Below are positions 45,605 to 56,870 of a stretch of DNA of 64,000 nt, piece after piece; the stretch's first letter is position 1, and every line of letters begins with the position of its first letter. Origin of the DNA: Lasiodiplodia sp. COLG20. Taxonomy: Eukaryota > Ascomycota > Dothideomycetes > Botryosphaeriales > Botryosphaeriaceae. The stretch covers positions 1,292,501-1,356,500 of the forward strand of contig VNWV01000009.1 in assembly GCA_009801085.1 (NCBI GenBank), in the 5' to 3' direction. Made by a program: the position numbers and the translations under genes. The notes under the pieces are model-generated. The model saw only the letters and a program-made list of their open reading frames with translations, was not told where the DNA came from and searched no databases.

Positions 45605-48600
45605 ATGTCTTTGTCTCTGCCACGCCGCCCACTGTGGGCAGTACCGCTCATATTAACCCTTTTTGTTTCCAAATCCACTGGCCAAAAGTACGCTCTTGAG
45701 GATAATTACTCGCCGGAAAACTGGTTCGACAAATTCAACTTCTTCACCGTACTGCAGCGCCTCGAAAATGATGGCTTGAGTCGCGGTCCGCTGACACTTC
45801 ATGATAGGAAGGAGACCCGACAAATGGACACGTACAATATGTCAACCAAACATGGGCGGAGCAGAACGGTCTTGTCAGCGTCAATCCGCAAAGCCACAGC
45901 GTCTACATGGGCGTCGACCATACGAACATGTACAAAGACAGCGGCAGGCCCAGTGTCCGTCTGCAAAGCAAGAAACTGTACAACCATGGCTTATTCGTTC
46001 TCGATTTGAACCACATGCCCGCTGGCTGTGGCACATGGCCCGCTTGGTGGACTCTTGGACAATCAGCTGAGTGGCCCGCCGGTGGAGAGATCGGTATTCC
46101 TCCAATATGCATATTCGACCAGAATCTGAGGGGCTGACTGTGGAAAGACATCATCGAGGGAGTCAACGACAACCTGAACAACACGAACAAAATCTACTCG
46201 GGCACTGGCTGTTCGATCACGGGCAAGGGTCAAACCGCAATCGCCGATTCGTTCGACTGTTCCCAGGGATGCGGTTCTGCCAGCACCAGGTCGGACAGCT
46301 ATGGAGATGGATTCAACAAGGCAAACGGAGGTGTAGGTGCCGTCTCCTGGAGCATGCGAGGAAATTTGAGATTGACGACGTCATAGGTCTATGCCATGGA
46401 ATGGACTTCGCAGTGGATCCGTGTGTGGTTTTTCCCGCGCTCCAAAGTCCCTCGCAGCATCGGGACAGATTCGCCCGACATCTCAGACTTCGGAACGCCG
46501 ACGGCCAACTTCCAGGGAGGCTGCGACATTGACCGGCATTTTAAGGACCATGCCATTATCTTCGACATCACCTTCTGCGGCGACTGGGCTGGCCCCACGT
46601 TCGGCAGGTATGCCGATTGTCCCATGACCGACAGCAATGCCTGGACAAGCTGCAACAACTTCGTTTCAAACAGCCCTGAGAGCTTTAAGAATGCATACTG
46701 GGACGTCAACTCGATGCGCGTCTTTCAGAAAGGGAGCGGTGAGCCCCCGGTCGACAATTCACCCGTCTCCCTTTTGGACGCCGTCCCCCTAAGCACAAGC
46801 GTTGGTGTACCTTTGGGCAAGAGCCGTCCTGCAGCCGCATCCTCAGTGCAACCCTCTTCAGTCAAGCCTGATCTCAATCATGCTGGAGACGCCGACCAAC
46901 ATCAGACGGCCACCAATCCCGGTGCTTTCTTCGCCAGCGCCGCCGGCGTCTCCTCAGGTCGCCCGCAAGGGCCTGGTCCGTTGCCGCCCTCATCTGCCCC
47001 CTCAGTAAGCAGTGGTCGCAACGCTGGTCCCCCCAGCGCACCCTTCAGGGCCGAAACGCCACAACCTTCCTGCACCCCCATTTCGGGCTATGACGGCACT
47101 GGCCAGATTGGCTACCGCCATGGCATCGGCTCAGTCGAAGGCGGGCTGGCCATGTGTCGGGGTAATTGTGCAGACTCGCACAACTGTACCGCCGTGCTGT
47201 ACACACACTACAAGGGTGATTTCGGCTCCCCGCTTGGCTACTGGGACTGCTGGTGGGGAGCACTGGAAGTGGGTAGCGTGCTTTGCGGTAGCGACGGAAA
47301 GCCACTGGGTGGCGGAAATCCTCAGAGTGGCGGAAACCCTCAGGGAGCAAACCCTCAGGGAGCAAACCCTCAGAGTATCGCAAACCCTCAAGGTGGCGGT
47401 AACCCTCAGGGCGGCGGAAACCCTCAAAGTGGAACCCCCCAGAGTAGCGCAAAACCTCAGGGTGGTGGAAACCCTCAAGGTAGTGGAAAACCTTCGGGTG
47501 GCGAAAATCCGCAGAGTCGCGGAACCCCTCAGGGCGGCGGTGATTCAAGACACCCGGCGTTGGTGAAAAAGCAGGATACCAACACGTCACCTAGTCCCAA
47601 CATGGGCCTTCGAGATCAGGATTTCCATGTCTTCATGAGTAAGGGCGGAGTCTTGTCCCCCGACTTGCCGCTTCCCGATTCATCGTCTTTTGCAGGGCCT
47701 GGGCTCTCATCTTCAGCGGTGCCTGGAGCCTCGTCCCCTAGCTTGTCGCCTTCAGCAGGGCCTCCTGCAGAGCCTCCAGCAGGTCCTCCGGCAGGTCCTG
47801 GCTTGTCACCGCCAGTAGGGCCTCCTGGCTCTCCTCCTTCAGCAGTTCCCGGTTCTCCCCCTTCAGCAGGACATGGAGCCTCGTCCCCTGGCTTGCCGTT
47901 TCCAGCGGGACCTGATTTATCATCTTCGCCAACACCTGGAGCCTTATCTCCGGGCCTGTCATCTCCAGCTGGACTTTCGGGTCACTCTTCAGGTACCTCT
48001 CCTTCCCCATCCTTGTTCTCTCCCTCCTCGTCGCATAGCTCTTCGACACCTTCGATGAGTAGATCTTCTGCCCCAACGCTTCCGTCTCCCGGCTCCTCAT
48101 CAAACCACTCCTCAACGTCCCACACCACCTACCTCAGCTTTGTCGCGGATCTCATGCCTGACGGCGCGCAGTCGCCGGTCGTCACTCCTTCTATTGTTAC
48201 CAACTTCGGCGCCACGGCCCTTGCCCAGCCACCCGTGCCAACAAAAAGCGGCAATAGCTCTTCTTCCTACTACTCGTCTCTCGGCTCGAGCATCAGCTCG
48301 AGCATCAGTTCGAGCCTGAGCTCAAGATTGTATTCCTCAGCCCTAAGCTTTTCGCCCTCCACCATTCCAACATCTGCTTACTCTGCTGCAAGATCCGCTG
48401 TGACGGCTGCCTTGGGAACGCCTCCAATTTTATTGCCTTCCGGGTTTGGCCCAGCAACGGCATTGGCGCCGCCGCCGCTCTTCAAGCCCGCTGTGAACCA
48501 CGAGTCTTCTTCTCCCTCGTCTATTGCAACGCCAGCCACGAACGATCAGTCATCTTTCTCGTCGATTTCGACCGCGAATATAAACAATGAGCTTTCTTCT

Positions 48601-50016
48601 TCCTCGTCCGTCTCAACACCGGATCTAAACGAGTTTTTGGGAATTTCGACTGCCGCAATAAACAACGCGCCTTCTTTCTCACCTATTTCAGCGTCGGATG
48701 CAGGCAGCAAGCCCTCTTCAACTTTGATCTCGGCTATAAACAATGAGTCGTCTTCCTCGTCTGTTTCGACCATGGTCGAAAACAACGAGCCTTCATCTCC
48801 GCCTGTTGCCGCACCTTTTGTAGTCAACCCTCTTTCGGCACTCGACATGAATTTTGCACCTTCTTTCCAGTCATCTCCGGGCCCGGTCATTAACGATGAG
48901 TCTTCTTCTTCGTCTATTGTGGTGCCGCTTACAGACGACCCTTTTTCAACCCTAGTAATTACCCATAAGCCTTCCTCAGTCTCGCCTGCTTGGACGTTAG
49001 CTACAGAGGACGAATCTTCTTCCGCATTGTCTATGATGCTTCCCCTTATAAACAATCCTATTTCAGCGTTGATTATCACCCACAAGTCGCCTCTCCCTTC
49101 GACTTCTTCCCCGACTTCTTCCTCGATTTCTTCCTTGGCTCCTAAATCAACTTCCTCGACTTCTTCCTCGACTTCTTCCTCGACTCTCTTCTCAACTCCC
49201 TCTTCGACACCCTCTCCGACTCGTTCTTCGTCTCGTTCGGCGCTGCTCATAAACAACCCATTGTCGGCGCTAATCGTTCCCCCCGAGTCTTCTTCATCGC
49301 CTGTTATCGAAGAAGGGTCTTCTTTCTCGTCTATTTCAACTCCGATCATAGTCAATGCTGTTTCGGCGCTAGAAGTGAATGACGAGTCCACTTCATCGCC
49401 TGTTTCGACGACGGTTTCAAGCGACGAGCCCTCATCTATTTCGACGCCGGTTATACGCGATGAACCATCTTCCTCGTCTATTTCACCGGCGGATATAAAT
49501 GAAGAGGTTTCTTCTTCCTCGTCTGTCTCCAGCGACGAGACCTCTAGTCCAGTGCCGGCTATGACGCTGGCTCTAAACGACGAAGAGTCTTCTTCTTTTT
49601 CTTCTTTGTCTGTTTCTACGCCGGTTCCAAGCGACGAGCCTTCTTCTTCCTCGTCTGTTCCAATGCAGGTTCTAAGCGATGAGCCTTCTTCTCCCTTGTC
49701 GTCGTCATCACCTTCGCTGCTGATGTTCAACGGAGGCCTTGAGGCGTCACCGACGACTACCTATTCATCGTCGTCGAGCAGCAGCAGCAGCAGCAGCAGT
49801 CTCCTGACAGACGATGACGGCTCTGTCTTCCGCACCGATGTTCCGCCCACCTCGATCGACATTCCATTTTGCAGGATCCCTCCGGCCGTGAGGACGGTAA
49901 CGATTACCCTCACAAGGCACATAGACGCCAACGGCAGGATGTTCGAGCCTGTAATTCCGGCGGCGACCAGACGCCGAGGAGGCGGAAGAAGGCCGCCAGG
50001 CCCGAGAGGTCCCTGA
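45605..50016 (+). CDS. Secreted GH16 endo-beta-1,3(4)-glucanase with long Ser/Pro-rich tail
   Basis: Exons 45605-45748, 45808-46093, 46148-46332 and 46387-50016 give 1414 aa. A signal peptide (RRPLWAVPLILTLFV) is followed by a GH16 catalytic domain (about 27-340): NYSPENWFDKFNFFT, DPTNGHVQYVNQTWAEQNG, GCGTWPAWWTLG, the catalytic GGEIDIIEGVND rebuilt across the second intron, and YAMEWTSQWIRVWFFPRSKV. Residues about 434-510 form a six-Cys domain resembling PAN/Apple modules (CTPISGYDG, AMCRGNC, NCTAVLYTH, YWDCWWG, VLCG). Then come NPQ-type repeats (about 513-592), Pro/Gly repeats, and about 700 residues of Ser/Thr-rich acidic repeats likely to be O-mannosylated. A short folded-looking end contains FCRIPPAVRTVTITL. 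No hydrophobic GPI signal is seen. It probably acts in wall remodelling or glucan digestion. Confidence 0.9.
47306..47545 (+). repeat. Coding minisatellite, NPQ-type units
   Basis: Imperfect 15-18 bp units (GGCGGAAACCCTCAG-like) encode repeats such as GGNPQ, GANPQ and GGTPQ inside the GH16 protein. Similarity between units suggests slippage-driven length change. Confidence 0.85.
48500..49700 (+). repeat. Imperfect Ser-rich coding repeats
   Basis: Degenerate units of about 60-75 bp encode NNESSSSSVSTP-like segments, with alternating TCTTCTTCCTCG cores. They form the Ser/Thr-rich stalk of the GH16 protein and leave a long open frame on the opposite strand that is not a gene. Confidence 0.75.
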
Positions 50017-50670
50017 ACGGGTCGAAAGTGAGATTGCTTGGCTGATATGGAGAGCGTCCTAGTCACGAGCGGACTTTTTGACTTGTTGGCTTGGGGTTCT
50101 GCCCCCCGCTTCTTCTCTTTTTTCTTTCCTTTGTTTTGCATTATACTCTTCCAGGCCTTCCCATTGGCAAAGGTATTGGCATTGTCTTTCGCATATAAGC
50201 TTCTGTAGTGAGACGACCGGATGGAGAAGAGCCGACTCATTAGGGCTTTTTTTGGGAGCTGCAGGGAAACGGTAACGTTATCCTTTTTTTAATGGGTAGC
50301 ATAGTTCCCGTCTGGGAAACCAGTAGATAGGTGCGATTGGTTCAGATCGGATGCATCAAAGGGATATGTGCGTTTGATAGCTCGAATGGATTCTGCTTTC
50401 AGATTAAGTCAATCCAGCTAACGAGAGACGCGGGACAAGGTAATCCAGGCACGCACTGTTACAGTTTCCGTGATATCCTACGCTTGAGTCAATCCTAAGA
50501 AAGGTGTAAACCGTTCTGATATCAAATTACCGAAGCAGGAAATATAATATCCAAAGAAAAAAAAATCCTGCGGCAGTCATAGCAAGAAGCCGCAACCAGT
50601 GGTATCACGTCTTTTCCATCCTCCCCCACCCAAGCCTAACCCAGCAAACAAAAAAACCCCGTTATCTGCC
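50017..50670. other. Convergent intergenic region
   Basis: These 654 bp lie between the GH16 and DUF3602 stops, with a T7 run near 50284-50290 and an A9 run near 50557-50565. No gene is seen. Confidence 0.45.
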
Positions 50671-51163
50671 CTACTCCTTCCTCTCGGTCTTGTGGAACAA
50701 ATGCTTCACCTTCTCGCCCAACCCCTCCTTCTTCTCCTCGCCCTGCGGCGCGCTGTGGCCGCCGTACTTCTCGCGGTGCACGTTGCCCTCGCCGCCGCGG
50801 CCGGTGTGGTAGTTTTCGTAGCCGGCGCCGGGCTGGCGCAGGGCGGTCTCGGGGATGACGTCCTGGCCGGTGGTGGTGCCGCCGGTCGCGTTGGGGCCGC
50901 CGTTGGGCTGGGGAGTCAGGCGCGGCGACCCGATGTTGCCGGCGCCGCCGCGGCCGGTGCTGTAGTCCTTGCCCGGGCGCTCGGGCTCGCCCTGGAAGCC
51001 TTCGCGCACGATCTCGCCGTCCGTGTAGACGGTGGGGTCGCGGCCGATGTTGCCGGCGCCTGCGTTTGTGCATTGTGTTAGAGCGCTGGGTGGGTTGAGT
51101 GAGGGAGTAAGACTTGTTTTTACCTCCGCGGCCGGTGGAAACGATTGGGTCGGTGGCAGGCAT
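50671..51163 (-). CDS. DUF3602 (Par32-like) small Gly-rich protein
   Basis: Exons on the minus strand are 51163-51124 and 51059-50671, giving 142 aa. The hallmark is a repeated GRGGAGNI motif: TGRGGAGNIGRDP at the exon junction, STGRGGAGNIGSP in the middle, and HTGRGGEGNVHREKY later. This is the DUF3602 family, whose yeast member Par32 is phosphorylated after TORC1 inhibition and regulates ammonium permeases. The tail is Lys/Glu-rich (GLGEKVKHLFHKTERKE). The protein is disordered with no signal or TM segment. The 64-nt intron splits the first repeat, and splicing rebuilds it exactly. Confidence 0.88.
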
Positions 51164-52410
51164 GGTTTGGTGGGGTTGTGTGGTGTTGTTTTGATCTTTC
51201 CTTCGAAGGGCTGTCGTCGTGGTGATGATGTTTGATGGTGGGGCAAGTCGGAGTCAGAGCTTCCCCGAGGGGTTGTCAAGCAGTAAATAAAGAGGGCTTG
51301 CGGCGCAGTAATTCACCAAGCGACGACGTGATTATGTGGCTGTGACGTGCAGTCAACCTCAAAAGGCAGGCGCGCCAGAAAGCAGGCAAGGACCGGGCTG
51401 AAATACACGACCCAGGCCAAAGCAACCCTCTGTCAACCCAATGACGCAACCCCAGATGGGGAGACGTGGGATGCCTGATGCGCCGACGTCGCTCGCATGC
51501 TTCTCGGCGGTGTCAGACCTGGGCGAACGGGATCGAGTCGTGACGCTGAGGGGCCTAGAAAACCCACGGCGTGCGCATGTGCTTGGGCAGAGAATTTGTC
51601 GTATGCGTGAGTGATCACGCCTGGATGAATGATATGGAGCAAAGATAAGGTTCCTATTCGCCCGCCCCCAACGCACGTGCCCATACGCTCCGCTCCTCCA
51701 TCCCCACGCGCCGCCGCCCGCCCTTGGCAAGACCGCATCACGGGCCTGTCTCCCGCCCGCTGCTTGACGTCATCGTCCGCTTCAGCAACTGAATCGAGTC
51801 CTGGAATTTCCATCTTCCTCGCGTATAGCCTACCATCAAAAACACAAAGGCGGTGTCTACTTTCGAAGATAGCTGAAATCCATGTTCTGCTCCTGTTGTG
51901 TAATTTTCAATACGTAAGTCCTCCGGCTCCAACAGCTATTTCGAGATACTGAGTGGAACTGCTTTAGGCTGGTGGGCTATGTATTGTCCTAGCGATGATA
52001 GACAGGTAAATCGTCCATTTGGACAAATCCAACACGCTTGTATGGACGAAGAAACCTGGACAATGGCTCGGTACTAAGATTTTTAATAGATGGTGATCAT
52101 GCATATTCATTCGTTCTTTTTGAAGGAAATTGGGGTAGAATTGGTCGCCATCTACCTATTTGGAAAGCCTATAGTGAAAAGAGCCCTATGGTATCATCGC
52201 TGCAACCTCCTAATATGCCCACTACGCCAGAAAATTCATCGACTGCATAATCAGGGGAATGACCAAAGAGTGAAACCAGATTTTCAATCATGATCCGTAA
52301 AGCCTCGAAGAAGAAAGGGAGAACCTGAATAGGAACCTGAATGGGTGTAACCACTGCTGCTCGTAGACCTGGCTAATGAAACCATGATAATTCCCCTTTA
52401 AGGAGGCGAA
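51164..52410. other. 1.2 kb intergenic region
   Basis: It holds the DUF3602 promoter and the 3' flank of the WG-repeat gene. It is GC-rich to about 51790 and AT-rich after. No gene is supported on either strand. Confidence 0.45.
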
Positions 52411-53653
52411 CTACCACCATTTGGGCTTGGTGTCACCGGAATCGGCACCAGCATTGTCACCGCCACCAGTGCCGCCCGCAGGAGTATTAAGGTTGACAGC
52501 ACCCCATCCACCACCAGCGTTGTCACCACCACCACTAATGACACCGGCAGGGGCATTAGCGTCGACAGCACCCCATTCACCACCAGCGGCATTATCAGCA
52601 GAACCAGAAGTAGCATTTCCCGTGAAAGTGACGTTCCAGTTGTCGTTGTTGTTGCTTCCGCCACCGATTCTGCCGCCACCAGCATTGCCATCCTTAATAT
52701 CTGAGCTCTTCTGAATGCCAGGGAGCGTCTTGTTCGTTGCCTGGATGCCCTTTACTCCATTGCCAAGGTCAACGTTGTCCTTCCACTGAATGAGATCGTG
52801 CGAGTCGTCGTTGCAACGCAATTTCCTTTCAACACAGGCGCAGCAGATGTCGTAGTCGTCGCCGCAGCCTTTGCAATGCCACCACTCGCCGACGAGGTTG
52901 CCGTTGCATCTGTCGCACGTCATCTGATCCTCACTGCTAGAGCCGGCCTTGCTCCCCGATGCCGTCGCAGCAGCGACATTATTCGCCCACTGCTGAACGG
53001 GCTGCGGCTGCGAAGAAACACTCGGTGCCTTCTGCTGACTTCCGCCTGCCTTCTGCGATTCGGCCTTTGCTGACTTCTCGATCAACTGCTGGATCAGCTC
53101 GTCATTACTCATCAGTGACAGCCTCCTCTTCTGCTCCTCACCCATTTCCCTCGCCTTATCCTTCTCCATCTCTTCCTTCCCTCCCTCGCCCAGAATCTGC
53201 GAGAGAATGTTTCTACTGCGATACTTGAAGCGGAACACTGCGTACGGCTCCTCCCAGCTATCAATGTACTCCGGCCGACCCGTGACGTGGGCGTAGTCGT
53301 AGCCCTTCCCATGGTGGACGTAGCTGTCGACGAGCTTCTCACGGGCTGTCTTCTCAGGCACAACGTACGGCACCTCCGAGGGGGCGAAGATTTCGGTCGG
53401 TGCATCCTCGTTCTGCTTGGGTTGGCGTTGAGGGAGGGCCGGAGGGGCGTTCGGCGCCTTCGCCCAATTGTTCCAGTAGCCCTTGACGAACGGCTGCTCA
53501 GGGACGAGCGGTTTGTGCATGAAGGAATTGTGGGGCGCCTTGGAGCCATTCTTGTTGCTGCCGTTGAGCCAGCTACCCGCTTTCGGAGCCGCGATGGACT
53601 GATCAGCGGGAGCTGCAGCAGCAGCAGTGGTGGTCTGGGTCTCCCAGTTCGAG

Positions 53654-53690
<37 letters not shown>

Positions 53691-56010
53691 CTGTAGCCTG
53701 CTGAGCATTATTATCATTGGGAGTATCCCAATTGGAGCTGGTATCCTGGCCAGCATTGTTATCATTGGGAGTATCCCAATTGGAGTTAGTATTCTGGGCA
53801 GCATTGTTATCCTGGAGACCCCAATTAGAGCCGGGGTCCTGCGCAGCGTCGTTATTCTTGGCACTGGAATTATCGGTATTGTCGGGCCATCTGTCGTCCT
53901 GGTCGGTATTGTTCTCCGCGTCGCCCGAGTTGTCGTTTTGCCCGGAGGGATTATTGGTGTTGTTCACCCCGCCATTGGGCCAGCTGCTATCCTGCCAGGC
54001 CCCGCTGGTACCCGTGTCTTGCTGCTGAGTACCACCAGATTCTCCCCACCCTTGCTGGCTCGTCTGCTCCTGACCATTGGTCGGCCCCCAGCCTGTGTTG
54101 CCGCCGGAGTCGGCACTCAAGTCATTCTTGGTGTTCTGATCAACCCCACCTCCGAGGTTGTCACCACCGACATTATTATCACCACTTGTGCGCCAGCCTT
54201 TGTCTTGACCGCCACCATTACCATCGCCTGTGCCCCAGCCATTGTCTTGACCACCGCTATTATTACCATTTGAGCCCCAGGTGGCATCTTGACCGCCGCT
54301 ATTACCACCAGTTGCACCCCATGCGTTGTCTTGACCGCCACTGTTATCACCGCCTGTGCCCCAGGCATCTCCTTGACCAGAAACGTTAGCTGCGGCAGAT
54401 CCCAAGCCACCCCCTTGACCACCACTACTTTGGCCGTGCTCGTTGACCGCACCCCACCTAGAGTTATCGACAGCTGGGGATGAAGTAGTGGCTCCTCTCA
54501 CAAAAAGTCCAGACGGGTCCTCATTAATGGGGCCCGTGGCGTATGGGTTTGCGGCCTTGATACTATCTTTGGGATCTTCACCCAGCCAGCCGCCGGGCAT
54601 CTTGCTGTTGCCATCATGGCCGTCGGTCTTAAAGTTGTGATTCTGTAGAGGAGCTGCGTGAGGTTCCTCGGGCGAATAGCGCGGATTGTACATGGGATCC
54701 AGAGGGCGGGTGGAGCTGGAGAGGCTGCCATCTGGCTGACCGACGCGGTACGACGGTAAACCGTTGGTCCCGAGGGCAAACGGGTTCAGACTCTGTTTAA
54801 AGGGGTCGGTAACACATCTCAAACGCCAATTCGGGTATCTGTCTTCCCAACGGACATGTTGACTGCTTACCTGCATTGTGGGCCTCGCTTGAGGGATTGC
54901 GGCGGAGGAGTCGATGGCACTTGAAAGAGGACGTTGGGTGACGCTAGAGCTAGATGTCGAACCTGACGGACGGCGAGTAGGTGCGACTCGCGGGACTGGG
55001 TCGTCTGCATCAAAGTTAACACTTTCGAAGACCCAATAATCCCGGGGCTTGTTTTGAGGGATACCATCAGTTGCACGAGCACGACGCCTCTGGCGGTAAG
55101 CGTTGCTGGTATAGCCATGGTGAGAATGATCCCTGCTGTCGTCGCTACCGCTGGGACGATACTGCGCATAGTAGCTGCTGGACCTCTGCGGGTCTCTGCT
55201 ACGGGAGGGGACAACAGCATCCGGGTGAGTGTCCCTCCAGCGCAGGTAGTCGGCGTACGAAGGGCCGAAGTCACGACGAGGAGGCGGACTTGGAGAGGCC
55301 CTCCTGTGGTGATAGTGGCGAGAGCGATGAGGCTTATCATCGTAATAGTAATAGGTCGGATCATGGTAACGATCGTCGCTGGGACCATCAAGGCCAGCTC
55401 CAAATTTCTGGTCTCCGGCACCGTCATTGCCGAAGCCCACTGAGCCCGGGAAAATGTCAGGCTTGATCTTGAGACCTTTTTGCTTTTCTTTCTGCTTGCC
55501 AGTCTTCGCAGGGGTTGACTTGACCTGGTCGCCGTTGGCAGGCCTGGTAGGAAGAACAGACTGAACTGGAGGGTAGAGGCGACGGACAACAACCTCAATG
55601 GTTCCGATGTTGCCCAGAATGGTTTCGGTGATGTTTTTCATCTTGTCTCCAGTAGCGAGGGTGTTGAAGCTCCAGGCGCGGCCGAGGAACTTGCCTTTGC
55701 CGACCTTCTCCTCCTGCTGGAAGACGTGAAAGTCGACCTCGTAGAATTCGGGCGTGATGGCGCCATCGGGGACGAGGAGACTATGGCGGTGGCGATTGCA
55801 TTGGTAGACGCCATCGATGTAGACGAACATAGCTAGGCCTGGGGCAATATAGCCGTGTGAGTGGAGATGGATGCCAAAACCGGTGCGCTCATCGGGAACG
55901 GCGACATAGGACTCGACGAATCCATCACTGTAGCTGGTGCTGTACTCGGTCAGAGGAGTGCGGGACGGCTCCTTCTCGAGGGTGCAGGTGAGCTGCTTCA
56001 AGGTCGGCAT
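52411..56010 (-). CDS. DUF7918-like N-terminal protein with WG/GW repeats and a ZZ zinc finger
   Basis: One uninterrupted frame of 1199 aa. Residues 1-165 form a beta-rich domain: TPLTEYSTSYSDGFVESYVA, HSHGYIAPGLAMFVYIDGVY, CNRHRHSLLVPDGA, EFYEVDFHVFQQEEKVGKGK. I recognise this as a fungal N-terminal domain (DUF7918-like). A long disordered part follows, first Arg/Ser/Tyr-rich, then Gly/Asn/Gln/Asp with about a dozen WG or GW dipeptides in GGQDNAWG-type repeats, SNWDTPNDNN repeats and a 12-residue Asn run. Around residues 1030-1080 is a ZZ-type finger, CDRCNGNLVGEWWHCKGCGD then DICCACVERKLRC and a downstream DDSHDLIQW. Two more Gly-Trp-Gly motifs and KPKWW end the protein. Function is unknown. 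Confidence 0.85.
53652..53690. repeat. GTT/AAC triplet run
   Basis: About 12 perfect GTT units on the plus strand encode a poly-Asn tract on the minus strand within the WG-repeat protein. It is likely length-polymorphic. Confidence 0.9.
54190..54400 (-). repeat. WG-containing coding repeat
   Basis: About six 39-42 bp units encode GGQDNxWGxxGxNS-type peptides. Spacing of the Trp residues is nearly constant, so the array grew by tandem duplication. Confidence 0.8.
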
Positions 56011-56866
56011 GGCGCGACTGAGCAGCAGAAGATGTCTCGCACGCGCGACGGGGTGTGGTTTTGCAATGAGGCGTACTTTAGTGCCTTGCCGGTGAGAAAG
56101 GATGGTGTCAGGTCGGAGTGTTAGAATTGGAGTTGGGGTTGGAAGAAGAGCAGAGCAAAGCGCAGCAGGTAATGCAATTGGTTACCTAGCGAGCAACACC
56201 ATGTCCGCAAGTGACGGCGCAGCAGCAGCAGCAGCAAATTGACGCACGCGCCTCGTGCTTCTCAGCGCGTAGGTATGCTCTGGCGAGAGTTGCGCGTCGG
56301 GCAGTCACGAGATGCAGACAATTGATATTTTAGCGTGACTGGTGGAAGAAGCAACGGGCGACTTGTTCCATGGGTGCGTGGGTGACGCAGAGGACCCTGA
56401 TCCAGGATCCGCGAAATGAGGCAATGGTGTCCTACCCGTCTCGGTCCCCGCGAAGCGCGGAGAAATCAGGCCACGCGGCTGCTGTGCCCGCATCGTGGCG
56501 TCTAGAGCGATGGGCAGAGGGATGGCAGCAACGCGTGGTCGCTTGGGCGGCGGGGAATTCTAGGCCGGAAGCAGAGCCGCCGTTGGTTAACCCTCCCTTG
56601 GCCTGCTCCTGCGCTGCCCCTGCGCCACCCCAGATGCAGCCCTGCGACGCTGTGCGCGCGGCCAGGGAAGGCGCGAAGCGTTGAGATGCAAACGCCAGCC
56701 GCGATGCCGGTAGCTATGCGGACTATAACCATTTGACCTCGACTTCCATTCCTCGTCGTACCACGGATCTGCTCTCTTATTTCCTGGGCCATGACGCGCC
56801 CCGCCTTTCACTGCATTTTAATTCCTGCGAGTCCTCTTTCATGCCTCTTTCCCCAGACATGTCCCC
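56011..56866. promoter_or_regulatory. Divergent intergenic region upstream of the WG-repeat and 601-aa genes
   Basis: These 856 bp lie between two starts. A CAG tract lies at 56220-56236 in the leader side of the WG-repeat gene. The right end carries a short upstream reading frame listed separately. Confidence 0.5.
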
Positions 56867-56870
56867 ATGA
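56841..56870 (+). promoter_or_regulatory. uORF overlapping the start codon (ATGA)
   Basis: An ATG at 56841 opens a nine-codon frame (MPLSPDMSP) whose TGA at 56868-56870 overlaps the main ATG at 56867. This ATGA arrangement allows termination-coupled reinitiation or leaky scanning, so it may limit translation of the downstream gene. It depends on the transcript starting upstream of 56841, which is not shown here. Confidence 0.45.

Noticed and set aside
48546..49730. 394-codon antisense acidic frame over the GH16 Ser-rich repeats
   Set aside because: Results from the TCN/TCG repeat codons read backward as GAN/CGA; not an independent gene.
53287..54273. 328-codon Ile/Val-rich plus-strand frame
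   Set aside because: Reverse reading of the Asn/Gly/Asp repeats of the WG-rich protein; no start context or family.
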